NCBI RefSeq assembly: GCF_001548395.1
Contig: NZ_AP017367.1
Coordinates: forward strand, 2,827,001-2,891,000
Reading direction: 5' to 3'
DNA: 64,000 nucleotides
Source: Leptolyngbya sp. O-77
GTDB lineage: Bacteria; Cyanobacteriota; Cyanobacteriia; Elainellales; Elainellaceae
The notes below the pieces were generated by a model, which was not told the DNA's origin, did not search any database, and worked only from the letters and a program-made list of their open reading frames with translations. Positions 36,138-45,502 of this stretch are shown here, in pieces (position 1 is the stretch's first letter; the number at the start of each line of letters is the position of its first letter). The translations under genes and the position numbers were made by a program.

Positions 36138-36212
36138 TGTTTTAAAAGTTTAAAAGTGTCTAGAAGGTTGTTTTTTCGAGCGCGACACGCCCAAAAAACA
36201 ACTTTTAAAACA
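36138..36212. repeat. Nested inverted-repeat element upstream of pxcA
   Basis: A perfect 13-bp outer pair TGTTTTAAAAGTT/AACTTTTAAAACA (36138-36150 and 36200-36212) overlaps an inner pair GTTGTTTTTT/AAAAAACAAC (36167-36176 and 36193-36202). The loop GCGCGACACGCCC resembles the loop of the hairpin downstream of pxcA (GGTCGCGCCC). It could be a small dispersed repeat or a transcription terminator for a neighbour. Confidence 0.6.
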
Positions 36213-36381
36213 AAACCTAGCCTCCGCAGCGCATATGAGGGGGGGCTGCGAAGCAGGATGTAATGTGTTGTGTCGAACGAGCCAGCCGCCTCTCTAACTC
36301 AGCGACAGCCTGAAGACGAACTGTAACCAGAAGTCTGTAGTATCGTACCAAATTCCACTTTTTTCAACGGGGGGCTTTTCC

Positions 36382-38514
36382 ATGCAGCCGTCGATCTGGA
36401 TTGTGGGCACGTCACGCAGCGGCAAGACGGGGCGGCTGGTGCAGCGCTTTGGCGAATGGGTGAGTGCGCTTGAAGCCATCTCAGAAACTCCGGCGCTGGC
36501 CTTTGCGGCGATCGGCGACAATCGGCTGGATCTGTCGGATCGGCTGGTCGCCCAGCAGGCGCAATATCCCGTGGAAACCGCCACGCCGGCCGGATTTTTC
36601 CTCAGCGAGGTGGTGCTGTTTTATCCGCTGCTAGTCGAGCGGGGCGTGGTGGGCACTCAGTTTCCCCTGCGGCTGCGGCCCGAAACCGAGCAAGCCCTTG
36701 CCACGCGCCTCTGGCAGCCCCGATTAGACGAGGGAACGCTGACGCTACCCGGTGTATCAGACTATTTCCTCGTGCGGCGAATGCTGGATCTGCTGCAACT
36801 GGCGGCGCTGGCAGAGGTTCCCCCAGAAGACATTGCGCCGCTGCTCCAGCAAGGGCTGGCTCCGCCCGAAACGCAGCCCAATTTGTGGCTACACATTGGC
36901 GAGGCGATCGCCCAGTGGCGTGACTGGTGCCTGGAGCGGGGGCTGCTGACCTACGGCATCGCGGCGGATCTATACAGCCGCTATCTGCTGCCGGATGGAA
37001 CCTACCAAGCCCGATTGCGCGATCGCTTCAGTGCGCTATTAGCAGACGACGTAGATGAATATCCGGCGATCGCCCACACGCTGTTTGCTCACTTGCTCGA
37101 TGCAGGGCTGCCCGGATTTTTCACCTACAATCCCCAAGGGGCGGTGCGCTGGGGGCTGGGAGCCGATCCGTCCCGGCTGGGAACGCTGGCGGAACGCTGC
37201 CAGGTGGAAACGCTCGACCCGCCTGGAGAAACCCTGGGCACCGACTGGGCCGATGCGCTGGCGGGCTGGGTGCGGGAACCCGTGCTGTTGCCAGAACTGC
37301 CGGAGGCAATGCAGTCGATTCAGACTGTCTCGCGGGCGCAACTGCTGCGAGAAACGGCAGAGCAAGTGGCTCAGGCGATTCACAGCGGGCAGGTGCGTCC
37401 CGATGAGGTGGCGATCATTGGGCCGGGGCTGGATGCGATCGCCCGCTACACCCTGCGCGAAATCCTCACCCGCCGGGGCATTGCCGTAGAAGCGCTGAAC
37501 GACCAGCAGCCCCTCGCCGCCTCGCCCATGATTCGCGCCCTGCTGAGCTTGCTGGCGCTGGTTTATCCGGGGCTGGGACGGCTAATCAACCGAGAGGCGA
37601 TCGCCGAACTCCTGATTGTTCTCAGCCAGACCCCCGTCCAAAATCCCCCCTCCCCCATCCAAAATCTTGCCGTCCCTGAGCCTTCCCCCATGATCGATCC
37701 CGTCCGGGCTGGGCTGATTGTCGATCACTGCTTTGTGCCCGACCCCAATCGTCCGCATCTGCTGCCTGCGACGGCTTTCCCTCGGTGGGATCGGCTGGGC
37801 TATCGCGCCTCTCAGGCTTACGAGTCGATTCGCCTGTGGATCGAGACGCAGCAAGCCCAACAGCAGCAGCGGCTAATTCCCAGCCCTGCCACGCTGCTCG
37901 ACCGCGCCATTCAGCAGTTTCTCTATGGTGGCAGCACGTTGCCCTACGATCGGCTGGCGGCACTGCGAGAGCTGATGGAAACGGCACAGCACTTTTGGGA
38001 GGTGGAGTCTCGCCTGCGGCAAATGGATGCGCTACGAAACGCCGCACCGCCATCGGAAAGCGTGCAGGACTTTATCGAGCTATTGCGCGGCGGCACGATT
38101 ACTGCCGATCCCTATCCCGTGCGTCCGCTCATCACCCGCCCCGCCGTGACGCTGGCTACCATCTTTCAATACCGGGCTAATCGCTGCGCCCACCGCTGGC
38201 AGTTTTGGCTAGATGCGGGTTCTCCCCTATGGCTGATAGGGGGCGGTGGACTGTTTGCCGCGCCGCTGTTTCTCAGCAATTGGTCGGGGCAGCGGTGGAC
38301 GGCGGCCGACGCGCTAGAGGCAGACCAAAATCGCCTGGAACGCCAGCTCCGCGACCTGCTCTATCGGGCCGATGAGCGCGTCTTTCTCTGCCACAGCGAC
38401 CTGTCTACGAGCGGGCAAGAGCAAAGTGGGCCGCTGCTCACGCTAGTGAATGCGGCGCGGGCGATCGCCCCTCAAGTTGCCTCCCAAGAAGAGGCGATCG
38501 CCGCCGAACGATAG
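36382..38514 (+). CDS. P-loop protein resembling UvrD/AddB-type helicases
   Basis: A 710-residue cytosolic protein, distinctive of cyanobacteria as far as I can judge. The N-terminus has a Walker A motif, GTSRSGKT (residues 9-16), followed by LVQRFGEWV, similar to the start of AddB/RexB and UvrD-like proteins. The middle contains VRPDEVAIIGPGLDAIARYTLREIL and LAASPMIRALLSLLALVYPGL, recalling the motif IV-V region of these helicases. No obvious DExx Walker B or nuclease iron-sulfur cysteine cluster is visible. A role in DNA recombination or repair is plausible but unproven. It is convergent with opcA (66 bp between stops). The ATG is preceded by a GGGGGG tract. Confidence 0.6.
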   Translation: MQPSIWIVGTSRSGKTGRLVQRFGEWVSALEAISETPALAFAAIGDNRLDLSDRLVAQQAQYPVETATPAGFFLSEVVLFYPLLVERGVVGTQFPLRLRPETEQALATRLWQPRLDEGTLTLPGVSDYFLVRRMLDLLQLAALAEVPPEDIAPLLQQGLAPPETQPNLWLHIGEAIAQWRDWCLERGLLTYGIAADLYSRYLLPDGTYQARLRDRFSALLADDVDEYPAIAHTLFAHLLDAGLPGFFTYNPQGAVRWGLGADPSRLGTLAERCQVETLDPPGETLGTDWADALAGWVREPVLLPELPEAMQSIQTVSRAQLLRETAEQVAQAIHSGQVRPDEVAIIGPGLDAIARYTLREILTRRGIAVEALNDQQPLAASPMIRALLSLLALVYPGLGRLINREAIAELLIVLSQTPVQNPPSPIQNLAVPEPSPMIDPVRAGLIVDHCFVPDPNRPHLLPATAFPRWDRLGYRASQAYESIRLWIETQQAQQQQRLIPSPATLLDRAIQQFLYGGSTLPYDRLAALRELMETAQHFWEVESRLRQMDALRNAAPPSESVQDFIELLRGGTITADPYPVRPLITRPAVTLATIFQYRANRCAHRWQFWLDAGSPLWLIGGGGLFAAPLFLSNWSGQRWTAADALEADQNRLERQLRDLLYRADERVFLCHSDLSTSGQEQSGPLLTLVNAARAIAPQVASQEEAIAAER

Positions 38515-38580
38515 TGCAACCGCCAATGCAAACTAACTGCCAATGCAAACCGCGCTAGAGGACTGATCCAGCCAATCAAT

Positions 38581-39912
38581 CTACGCCTTCAGCCGCAAAA
38601 TGCTGGTCGTCATCGCCAGACTTTCTTCATACAGCACGTCGCGGCCCCAGCGCTGAAGCTGCTGGCTCACTAGAAACTCCGCCTTCTGGTCGTTGATCGC
38701 CGTCACCTGCTCCGTCCGACAGTTTTGAGCGCTGCCGCCAGCCTCCATTCGCATACAGCCCGTCGTTTCCGAGCAGAGAATCGTGCAGCAGTTGGCGTTG
38801 GCGTTGCTCGAACTCAGGCGAAGCCCAATCAGGTCGCCAATGATCTCACCTGCATCGGCAATCGGCACCCCTGCAAGTTCCGCATGGATATCCTGATCCT
38901 CCGATCCCTTAAACATCACTGTCGTAATGTCATAGTCGCCGGGTGTTTCGGTAATAGACACAGGTTTCCAGCCCAGACGGCTAGCAAACCAGCCCAGATA
39001 CATATATGCCTGGGCCGGATTACCCTTTTCATAATCAATCGTGATCTTGTCTACTTCCACCAGGGCAATGCGTCGCTCCGGCGGATCAAACGCTGCCGCA
39101 GCTAGCTCCTGCCACACCGACAACCGATGCCAGTTAAGGTCAGCAATGTAGGTATCTGACTCGATCAATTCCTGCATTTTCAGGAATTCCGTCGCTGGAT
39201 CAGTGAAATAGGAAGAATCAAGAATCAGACAGTTGCAAGTTTCAGCCAGTTTTTGAAATAGCTCATGCTCTGGGTTGGGCGTTGCCTTCCACCACACGAA
39301 CTTGGGCAAGTTGGGAATCATCAGCGTTGCCACCAGATCGCCCACGCGGTTGAGCGCCTCCTTGGTGCCCTTCATTGTGATGTATTCCCCACAGATCGAC
39401 GCTGCATTACCGCCCTTTTGAATCGGGCAATAGGCCGACACCTGCGCCGTCACGCCCGTATCTTCGCCCAGTGTGGGAGCCAGGGTGATCACACGGCAGG
39501 GATTTTGAACGGCGATCGCATCGCTAATCGTCGAACCGCGATCGTCTCGGTTTTGAAACACTCGCTTCTCTGGCGGCAGCTTAGCCACCTCTTCCCGCAG
39601 TCGCGCCAGCGTCTCCGGATCAAAGCGCCCCGTCATTCGCAGCCCCAGCGCCTTTTGCGCCGCCAGCACTGCCTGCTTTGTGCGCGGGCCAAAAAAGCTA
39701 TCGATCTCGTCAGTATAGAACCCCAGAATCGCCAGCAGTTGTTGAAACTCTTCTGGCGCATACACCACGATGCTGAAGGTTGCCGCACGAGTCGGTGCAG
39801 GCATTCCCTTTGAGCCACTCTGCATCCGCCAAATCTGACTCAACTCCGCCTCAATCTCGCTGAGGGAAATATCCTTCGGTTGCTGTAAGGTAACAAGCGG
39901 TGTAGTAGTCAT
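38581..39912 (-). CDS. opcA: Glucose-6-phosphate dehydrogenase assembly protein OpcA
   Basis: A 443-residue redox-linked activator of Zwf. It has a peptidoglycan-binding-like helical domain near residues 53-107 (LLAILGFYTDEIDSFFGPRT, QAVLAAQKALGL), then the OpcA domain with PNLPKFVWWKATPNPEHELF and a Cys-containing end (NCCTILCSETTGCMRME). OpcA helps oligomerise Zwf and relays thioredoxin control in the dark oxidative pentose phosphate pathway. It follows zwf by 111 bp on the same strand, in the known fbp-zwf-opcA order; the transaldolase gene tal, often included, is missing here. Confidence 0.93.
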   Translation of the reverse strand: MTTTPLVTLQQPKDISLSEIEAELSQIWRMQSGSKGMPAPTRAATFSIVVYAPEEFQQLLAILGFYTDEIDSFFGPRTKQAVLAAQKALGLRMTGRFDPETLARLREEVAKLPPEKRVFQNRDDRGSTISDAIAVQNPCRVITLAPTLGEDTGVTAQVSAYCPIQKGGNAASICGEYITMKGTKEALNRVGDLVATLMIPNLPKFVWWKATPNPEHELFQKLAETCNCLILDSSYFTDPATEFLKMQELIESDTYIADLNWHRLSVWQELAAAAFDPPERRIALVEVDKITIDYEKGNPAQAYMYLGWFASRLGWKPVSITETPGDYDITTVMFKGSEDQDIHAELAGVPIADAGEIIGDLIGLRLSSSNANANCCTILCSETTGCMRMEAGGSAQNCRTEQVTAINDQKAEFLVSQQLQRWGRDVLYEESLAMTTSILRLKA

Positions 39913-40023
39913 GAGTAATGTCGTGGGAAATTATGGGAAAAACTAAGAGGGAAAAATTAAGATTCACGCCAATTCGAGTCTCAATCCTGATCTTCGAGTT
40001 CGTATGCGACACCCAAGCCTTTT

Positions 40024-41553
40024 CTACAGCCTCCGCCAGCGTCGCCCGTCCCGGTTGAGCAACAGTTCTGCCTCGATCGGGCCCCAAGTGCCTGCTTCAT
40101 AAAGCGGAATTGCGTCAGGGTCGGCCGGTGCATCCCAGACCCGCAGCAGCGGCGTGAGAATGCGCCAGGAGGCTTCTACCTCGTCGCCCCGGGTAAACAG
40201 GGTTTGATCGCCCAACATACAGTCAACCAAAAGTCGGCTGTAAGCGTCGGTGTTGGCGCTACCAAAGGCCGTGTCGTAACGAAAATCCATGTCTACCGAG
40301 CGGGTTCGCAGCGACGTTCCTGGTGTCTTCACCTCAAACTTTAGCGAAATGCCTTCATCTGGCTGAATCCGCATTGCCAGCACGTTGGGATTGGCCTGGC
40401 GCGAGGCAGACTGGAACATCAGGTACGGCACCTCCTTGAACTGGATGGCGATTTCCGATACCTTTTTGGGCATCCGCTTACCGGTTCGGAGATAGAATGG
40501 CACCCCCTTCCAGCGCCAGTTATCGATGTTGAGCTTGATAGCGGCGTAGGTCGGGGTTGTCGAAGTCGGGCTGGCCCCTTCTTCTTCACGATAGCCAGGA
40601 ATTGCCTTTCCGTCTTGCCAGCCTGCGGAGTATTGTCCCCGAATCGCACCCTTGCCGATTTCAATCTCTTCAGCCAAGTGAGTCGCTTGCAGCACCTTCA
40701 CTTTTTCGTTGCGGATGTTGTCAGCATCGAGCGAGTTGGGCGGCTCCATCGCCGTTAGACAAAAGAGCTGCATGAGATGGTTCTGCACCATATCCCGCAA
40801 AGCTCCAGACGTTTCGTAGTAGCCTGCTCGTCCCTCCAGCCCGACGCGCTCTGCCACCGTGATTTGCACATGGTCTACGTATTGACGGTTCCACAGCGGC
40901 TCAAAGATGGCATTAGCAAAGCGAAACACCATCAGGTTTTGGACTGTTTCTTTGCCGAGGTAGTGGTCAATGCGGTAGACCTGATTTTCGCTGCACACAT
41001 GCTGCACGACCTGATTGAGCGCCTGAGCAGAGATCAGGTCTTTGCCAAAGGGTTTTTCAATCACTAGGCGATGCTTTTCGGGATCGGGCAGCATTCCGGC
41101 TGCGCCCAGTTGCTCGATCGCTCCGGAGAAGAAGCGGGGTGCCACTGCCAGGTAGAACACCCGGTTGCCGCGAGTGCCGCGGGTATCATCCAGGTTTGCC
41201 AGGAAGTTCTTCAAGCCCTGATAGCTCACTGGATCGTCCATGTCGGCGGGAAAATAGTACAGCCCGCGAGCAAAGTCGTCCCAGACTTCTTGTTTGCCTA
41301 GCCCGCCGCCAAACTCTTCGACCCCAATCCGCATCTGCTCTCGGAAATAGTCGTTGCTCCAATCCCGTCGGGCTACGCCAACGATGGTGAGTTCGGGCGG
41401 CAGACGACGCTCCAGTTTCATTTGGTAAATGGCGGGGATCAGCTTGCGCTGGGTGAGGTCACCGCTGGCACCAAAGATGACTAGGATCTGGGGTTCGGGA
41501 ATGCGGTCTTGCTGAAGACCAACGCGGAGGGGGTTTTCTAGAAGCGTGACCAT
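40024..41553 (-). CDS. zwf: Glucose-6-phosphate 1-dehydrogenase
   Basis: A 509-residue NADP-dependent enzyme opening the oxidative pentose phosphate pathway. The Rossmann motif is VIFGASGDLTQRKLIPAIY near the start; the active-site signature is YRIDHYLGKETVQNLMVFRF; LGDQTLFTRGDEVEASW is near the end. I take the ATG at 41553 (MVTLLENPLRVGLQQDRIPE), the usual cyanobacterial N-terminus; the frame stays open to 41652, but that extension is Pro/Ser-rich and unlikely to be translated. It lies between fbp (391 bp upstream) and opcA. Confidence 0.95.
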   Translation of the reverse strand: MVTLLENPLRVGLQQDRIPEPQILVIFGASGDLTQRKLIPAIYQMKLERRLPPELTIVGVARRDWSNDYFREQMRIGVEEFGGGLGKQEVWDDFARGLYYFPADMDDPVSYQGLKNFLANLDDTRGTRGNRVFYLAVAPRFFSGAIEQLGAAGMLPDPEKHRLVIEKPFGKDLISAQALNQVVQHVCSENQVYRIDHYLGKETVQNLMVFRFANAIFEPLWNRQYVDHVQITVAERVGLEGRAGYYETSGALRDMVQNHLMQLFCLTAMEPPNSLDADNIRNEKVKVLQATHLAEEIEIGKGAIRGQYSAGWQDGKAIPGYREEEGASPTSTTPTYAAIKLNIDNWRWKGVPFYLRTGKRMPKKVSEIAIQFKEVPYLMFQSASRQANPNVLAMRIQPDEGISLKFEVKTPGTSLRTRSVDMDFRYDTAFGSANTDAYSRLLVDCMLGDQTLFTRGDEVEASWRILTPLLRVWDAPADPDAIPLYEAGTWGPIEAELLLNRDGRRWRRL

Positions 41554-41944
41554 AGACAAGGTTGGGGGTGCGTAGAGTGTGCGTAGATTGGGTTGGATGG
41601 GAGGTTGAGGACGGGTGGAAGAAGCTTTGAGGGGCGATCGCCCAGAGTTCACGTCCAGAGTTCATGCCCAGAGTTCATGCTTAGAAGTTTTGTCTGGATG
41701 CCACCTAGCAGAACGCTCTATCCTTGACTTTTGATCCTGACGGGTGTTGCTGAATCTGCCCTGCGCCCTGGATAAGATTTCGCAAATTCCATCAGCAGGC
41801 CCTCAGCAGGCTCTAGTGTGCAAACCTGGCAAAAGCGTAAAAGCCATTCCTTATCACACCACTTTCTTCCGGTTCAACTTGGTTTTCTGTTTGACAACCC
41901 AGAAAACCTTAATGCGGGCTTTAGGAATGGACGATCGCCACCCA
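41554..41944. other. Spacer between fbp and zwf with 13-bp repeats
   Basis: 391 bp with no supported gene. CCAGAGTTCA occurs three times with a 13-bp period (41642, 41655, 41668), about 90-125 bp before the zwf start. The spacer is large enough for a separate zwf promoter. Confidence 0.6.
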
Positions 41945-43018
41945 CTAAGACCGTACAGAAATGACAGGATTTTGCTGTTCGCGCTGACGCTCGCGGATGA
42001 AGGACTCCACCAGCGCCACATCTTCTGTGCTGCCGATGATCAGCGGCGTGCGGGTATGAACCTGATTGGGCACCACGTCCAGAATGTCTTGAGTGCCGTT
42101 GCTGGCGCGGCCGCCGGCCTGCTCAATCAGAAATGCTAGCGGGGCAGATTCGTAGAGCAATCGCAGCTTGCCTTCGGGCTTTTTCACCGTGCCAGGATAG
42201 AGGAACACCCCCCCCTGAAACAGAATGCGGTGAAAGTCGCCCACTAGCGCCCCACCGTAGCGGGCGGTGTAGCCTTCGTGGCGATGCACATAGCGAATGT
42301 AGTCGCGGATGGATTCATCCCATTGCCAGAAGTTGCCTTCATTGACGCTGTAGATGGGGCCATGCTCCGGCACACGAATATTTTCGTTTGACAGGACGAA
42401 CTCGCCCAGGGTCGGGTCGAGCGTAAAGGCGTGAACGCCTGTGCCGATGGAGTAAATTAGCATGGTGCTGGGGCCGTACAGCACATAGCCTGCGGCAATT
42501 TGCCCGCGTCCATTTTGCAGCAGGTCTTGCCCGGTTTCGTCTAGGTCTGGGTTGCTCTGTCGCCGGATTGCGAAAATCGACCCGACGTTGATATTCACAT
42601 CCAGATTGGAGGAGCCATCGATTGGGTCGTAGAGCAGCGTGTAGCGACCGATGGGGCAGTTTTCGGGGATGTGGTAGGGCTTCTCCATTTCCTCAGACGC
42701 AAGGCGGCAGACCAGCCCGCTCTGCTCGAATACGGAGATAAACACCTGATTGGCGTATACGTCCATTTTTTTGACGGCCTCGCCCTGCACGTTGGTTTGC
42801 CCGGTAAAGCCGAGGGCATCGTCCATCAGTCCAGCTCGCGTGAGGCGACGGGCGATCAGCTTGGCGGCCAGGGCGATGCGGCTCATCAAGGCGCTGAGGT
42901 CTTGGGCTTCGGGCGAAAAGTCTTGAAACTGCTTGAGGACGTGCCGCGATAGGGTCATGCAGTCGCGGTCGAGGGCCAGCTTGTGGCTTAAATCCAGCAT
43001 GGGATCGCCTTCAGACAT
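41945..43018 (-). CDS. fbp: Class I fructose-1,6-bisphosphatase
   Basis: A 357-residue phosphatase of gluconeogenesis and the Calvin cycle. The metal and substrate motif is LLYDPIDGSSNLDVNINVGS, with ARYGGALVGDFHRILFQGG and the C-terminal EQAGGRASNGTQDILDVVP. Cyanobacteria also have a bifunctional FBP/SBPase; this one is the class I enzyme usually linked to zwf and opcA and to glycogen use. The ATG at 43018 has AGGAG 7 bp upstream and is preferred to the 15-codon longer frame reaching 43063. It is the first gene of the fbp-zwf-opcA group. Confidence 0.95.
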   Translation of the reverse strand: MSEGDPMLDLSHKLALDRDCMTLSRHVLKQFQDFSPEAQDLSALMSRIALAAKLIARRLTRAGLMDDALGFTGQTNVQGEAVKKMDVYANQVFISVFEQSGLVCRLASEEMEKPYHIPENCPIGRYTLLYDPIDGSSNLDVNINVGSIFAIRRQSNPDLDETGQDLLQNGRGQIAAGYVLYGPSTMLIYSIGTGVHAFTLDPTLGEFVLSNENIRVPEHGPIYSVNEGNFWQWDESIRDYIRYVHRHEGYTARYGGALVGDFHRILFQGGVFLYPGTVKKPEGKLRLLYESAPLAFLIEQAGGRASNGTQDILDVVPNQVHTRTPLIIGSTEDVALVESFIRERQREQQNPVISVRS

Positions 43019-43185
43019 GGGATTCTCCTGCAAAACGCTCCCGGTGATGTGGCGATCGCCCATGTCTTCGCCAACTCAACAGGGCGATCGCCTCCGGATT
43101 TCACCCTCTATCTTAGGGAGGTCTGTTCGGAACTGACTCGAACTTTAGACGAACTATAGAAAGCCGCGATGGAAAACTGCAACGA

Positions 43186-43214
43186 AAAAGGCAGATACGC
43201 CGTACCTGCCTTTT
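43186..43214 (-). terminator. Terminator of the peroxiredoxin gene
   Basis: A 9-bp stem AAAAGGCAG/CTGCCTTTT (43186-43194 and 43206-43214) with three more inner pairs (TAC/GTA), 28 bp beyond the stop. The A-rich arm gives a T tail on the minus strand. Confidence 0.8.
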
Positions 43215-43242
43215 CATCGAGTTTTACCAGCGCACGCCGCGC

Positions 43243-43878
43243 CTACTTGTTGGGCTGGGGGGTCATCCGCAGGTAGGGGCGAATTTCGTTTACGCCTTTG
43301 GGGAACTTCTGCTTTGCCTCTTCAGTAGGGATCGAGGGCACGACCACTACGTCATCGCCGTCCTTCCAGTCGGCGGGCGTAGCCACACCGTAGTTGTCGG
43401 TCAGTTGCAGCGAGTCGATCACGCGCAAAATTTCGTCAAAGTTGCGGCCGGTGCTGGGGGGATAGGTCAACGACAACCGCAGCTTCTTGGCAGGGTCGAT
43501 AATGAATACCGTCCGCACCGTCAGCATGGCGTTGGCGTTGGGGTGGATCATGTCATACAGATCAGACACGACGTGATCGGGGTCAGCCAGGATGGGATAG
43601 TTTAGCTTGGTGTTCTGGGTTTCTTCGATGTCGCCTACCCAGCCTGCGTGGGAATCGACATCATCAACGCTGAGGGCGATGACCTTCACGTTGCGCTTGT
43701 CAAATTCGGGCTTGAGTTGTGCCACGCGGCCCAGTTCAGTGGTGCAAACCGGAGTAAAGTCCTTGGGGTGAGAAAACAGAACTACCCAGCTATCGCCCGC
43801 CCATTCGTAGAAGTTGATATCGCCTTCGGTGGACTTTTGGGTAAAGTTGGGAACGGTGTCACCAAGTCGGAGTGCCAT
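43243..43878 (-). CDS. 1-Cys peroxiredoxin (Prx6 type)
   Basis: A 211-residue thiol peroxidase. The peroxidatic Cys45 lies in HPKDFTPVCTTELGR; no second cysteine is present, which defines the 1-Cys class. RTVFIIDPAKKLRLSLTYPPSTGRNFDEILR and the long C-terminal arm (DWKDGDDVVVVPSIPTEEA) are typical of Prx6 enzymes that reduce hydrogen peroxide and organic peroxides in the cytosol. An AGGAATTC site precedes the ATG. It is monocistronic with its own terminator. Confidence 0.93.
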   Translation of the reverse strand: MALRLGDTVPNFTQKSTEGDINFYEWAGDSWVVLFSHPKDFTPVCTTELGRVAQLKPEFDKRNVKVIALSVDDVDSHAGWVGDIEETQNTKLNYPILADPDHVVSDLYDMIHPNANAMLTVRTVFIIDPAKKLRLSLTYPPSTGRNFDEILRVIDSLQLTDNYGVATPADWKDGDDVVVVPSIPTEEAKQKFPKGVNEIRPYLRMTPQPNK

Positions 43879-44137
43879 AGAAAGAATTCCTGTAGTAAGA
43901 GTAACAGTTTGAGGGTAATTTACATCATCTCACAAAGCACAGTATTCCGAGCGGGATTAGCTGCTTTCACTATTTTATCTTGGGAATTTCAGCAGGAATC
44001 TTAAAAAGGAATTAGGAATCGGAGGAACGCGGGAGAGGCGATCGCCCCTACGTCCCCAAACCAATGCCGATAGATACCGAATAGAGACCAATAGATTCTG
44101 ACCAATAGATCTCTGAATAGAGACCAATAGACTTCTG

Positions 44138-44791
44138 CTACAGATAAAGCTTTGCCTCCTGGGCTACAGCACTATTGTCATCATTCACCATGCTCTCCAG
44201 CACCGTGCGGGCTTCCGGAGTTTGAAAATGACCCAACGCCTGCACCACGCGATGGCGAATTTGCCAGTCTGGGTGCGTCGCGTAGGCCGTCAGCAGGGGA
44301 ATGGCGCGGGGATCGCCCAATTCACCCAGTGAACCGATTGCCGCTGTCCGCACCAGTTCATTAGTAGAGCCGAGCGCCTCTTGCAGCAGGTCAAAGCTCG
44401 ACGGATCGCCCAGTTCGCCCAGCGCGGCGATAATGCTGAACTGCACCAACCATTCCGTGCTTTTGTGATAGAGCGCCTTCAGGTCTTCATAGGCCGCCGT
44501 CAGCTTTAGCGCCCCAATCGAGTCGGCTGCGGCCGCCTGCACGTCGGATTCAGGGTCTCGCAGGCTGGCTCGCAATAAATCCAGCGCCAAGTCGGGGTTT
44601 TGGCTGCCCAGGCTGGCAAGCTGGCTGACGGCGGCATAGCGCACCCGCACGCTGGCATCCGTGGCGGCAATCTGGATGAGATCGAAAGCAATCGCCGGAT
44701 CAAGCTGGCGCATTTGGTTTACTGCCCGGAGGCGATCGCCAAAATCCCCAGACTCCAGCAGGGCTTTCACAGATTCAGGAGTAATCGTCAT
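44138..44791 (-). CDS. nblB: HEAT-repeat protein, NblB-like
   Basis: A 217-residue all-helical protein made of about six HEAT/bilin-lyase-type repeats: VRVRYAAVSQLASLGSQ, VQAAAADSIGALKLTAA, LVQFSIIAALGELGDPSS, LVRTAAIGSLGELGDPRA and WQIRHRVVQALGHF. The overall sequence closely resembles NblB, which takes part in phycobilisome breakdown during nutrient stress and is related to CpcE/F-type lyases. It contains no cysteine or other obvious catalytic residue. A CBS-domain gene lies 49 bp upstream on the same strand and may share a transcript. The name is by resemblance; other HEAT-repeat scaffold roles are possible. Confidence 0.75.
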   Translation of the reverse strand: MTITPESVKALLESGDFGDRLRAVNQMRQLDPAIAFDLIQIAATDASVRVRYAAVSQLASLGSQNPDLALDLLRASLRDPESDVQAAAADSIGALKLTAAYEDLKALYHKSTEWLVQFSIIAALGELGDPSSFDLLQEALGSTNELVRTAAIGSLGELGDPRAIPLLTAYATHPDWQIRHRVVQALGHFQTPEARTVLESMVNDDNSAVAQEAKLYL

Positions 44792-44840
44792 CTTCTTAAA
44801 CTTGGGATTCCTAAAAGACTGGAATTGATTCAGCCGAACG

Positions 44841-45305
44841 CTATTCCACCGCCAAATGCCGCACGATATCGCCGCGTGTCAAAATGCCAATCACCTTGCC
44901 GCTGTCGTCGAGGACGGGCAGGCGCGTCGTGTCTCGGTCGTGCATTAACTTGGCGGCGCTTTGCAGCGTTTGGCTCGGTTTTGTGGTGACGATTTCCTTT
45001 TTGCCCGTCATGACTTCGCCAACGGTCTGTCCTAGAGCCTTGTGCAGCTCTCGCTCATGCTTGCCGGGGTTTTCCAGATAAATTACGCTGTCCAAAATCA
45101 TGATGTAGGGCGGCGGCGTGGGCCCTGTTTCGCGCCACATCAGGTCGGCCTCTGAGAGAACCCCCACCAGCTTGCCATCGGCATCGACCACAGGCAGCCC
45201 GCTAATCCGCCGCTCGGCAATCAGCTTGATGGCCTCATTTAGCGGCGTTTCGGGATGCACCACAATCGGGTCGGGAGTCATCACATCGGCAACGGTTACA
45301 GTCAT
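44841..45305 (-). CDS. CBS-domain pair protein
   Basis: A 154-residue protein consisting of two CBS motifs: VADVMTPDPIVVHPETPLNE to GKLVGVLSEADLM (about 5-57), and VGEVMTGKKEIVTTKPSQTL to GKVIGILTRGDIVRHL (about 94-151). They are separated by a 35-residue insert (PPPYIMILDSVIYLENPGKHERELHKALG). Such stand-alone pairs bind adenine nucleotides or related ligands and act as regulatory partners, here of unknown target. It is followed 49 bp later by the NblB-like gene, so an energy-sensing link to phycobilisome turnover is conceivable but only an inference from position. Confidence 0.9.
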   Translation of the reverse strand: MTVTVADVMTPDPIVVHPETPLNEAIKLIAERRISGLPVVDADGKLVGVLSEADLMWRETGPTPPPYIMILDSVIYLENPGKHERELHKALGQTVGEVMTGKKEIVTTKPSQTLQSAAKLMHDRDTTRLPVLDDSGKVIGILTRGDIVRHLAVE

Positions 45306-45433
45306 ATCGGCAAATTAAAAGAATGGTTTGAGGAATGGCTGAAAGCAGGCTCTAGGCTCATTGTAGAGAATGGTGTGATCCAACCCAGAGGCGATTTACA
45401 GGTTGTTACATCGGTTTGGGGGCGATGTGCGAA

Positions 45434-45463
45434 ACAGCCGGAGGTCGAGTGACTTCCGGCTGT
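45434..45463 (-). terminator. Terminator of cysE
   Basis: A 13-bp stem with one G-T pair and a 4-nt loop (arms 45434-45446 and 45451-45463; outer part ACAGCCGGA/TCCGGCTGT), about 40 bp beyond the cysE stop. The following TTTCGC is a short T tail. Confidence 0.65.
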
Positions 45464-45502
45464 CAGTAGACGCAAAGCTGTAGAGGCAATCGAGCAGAAT
45501 CG

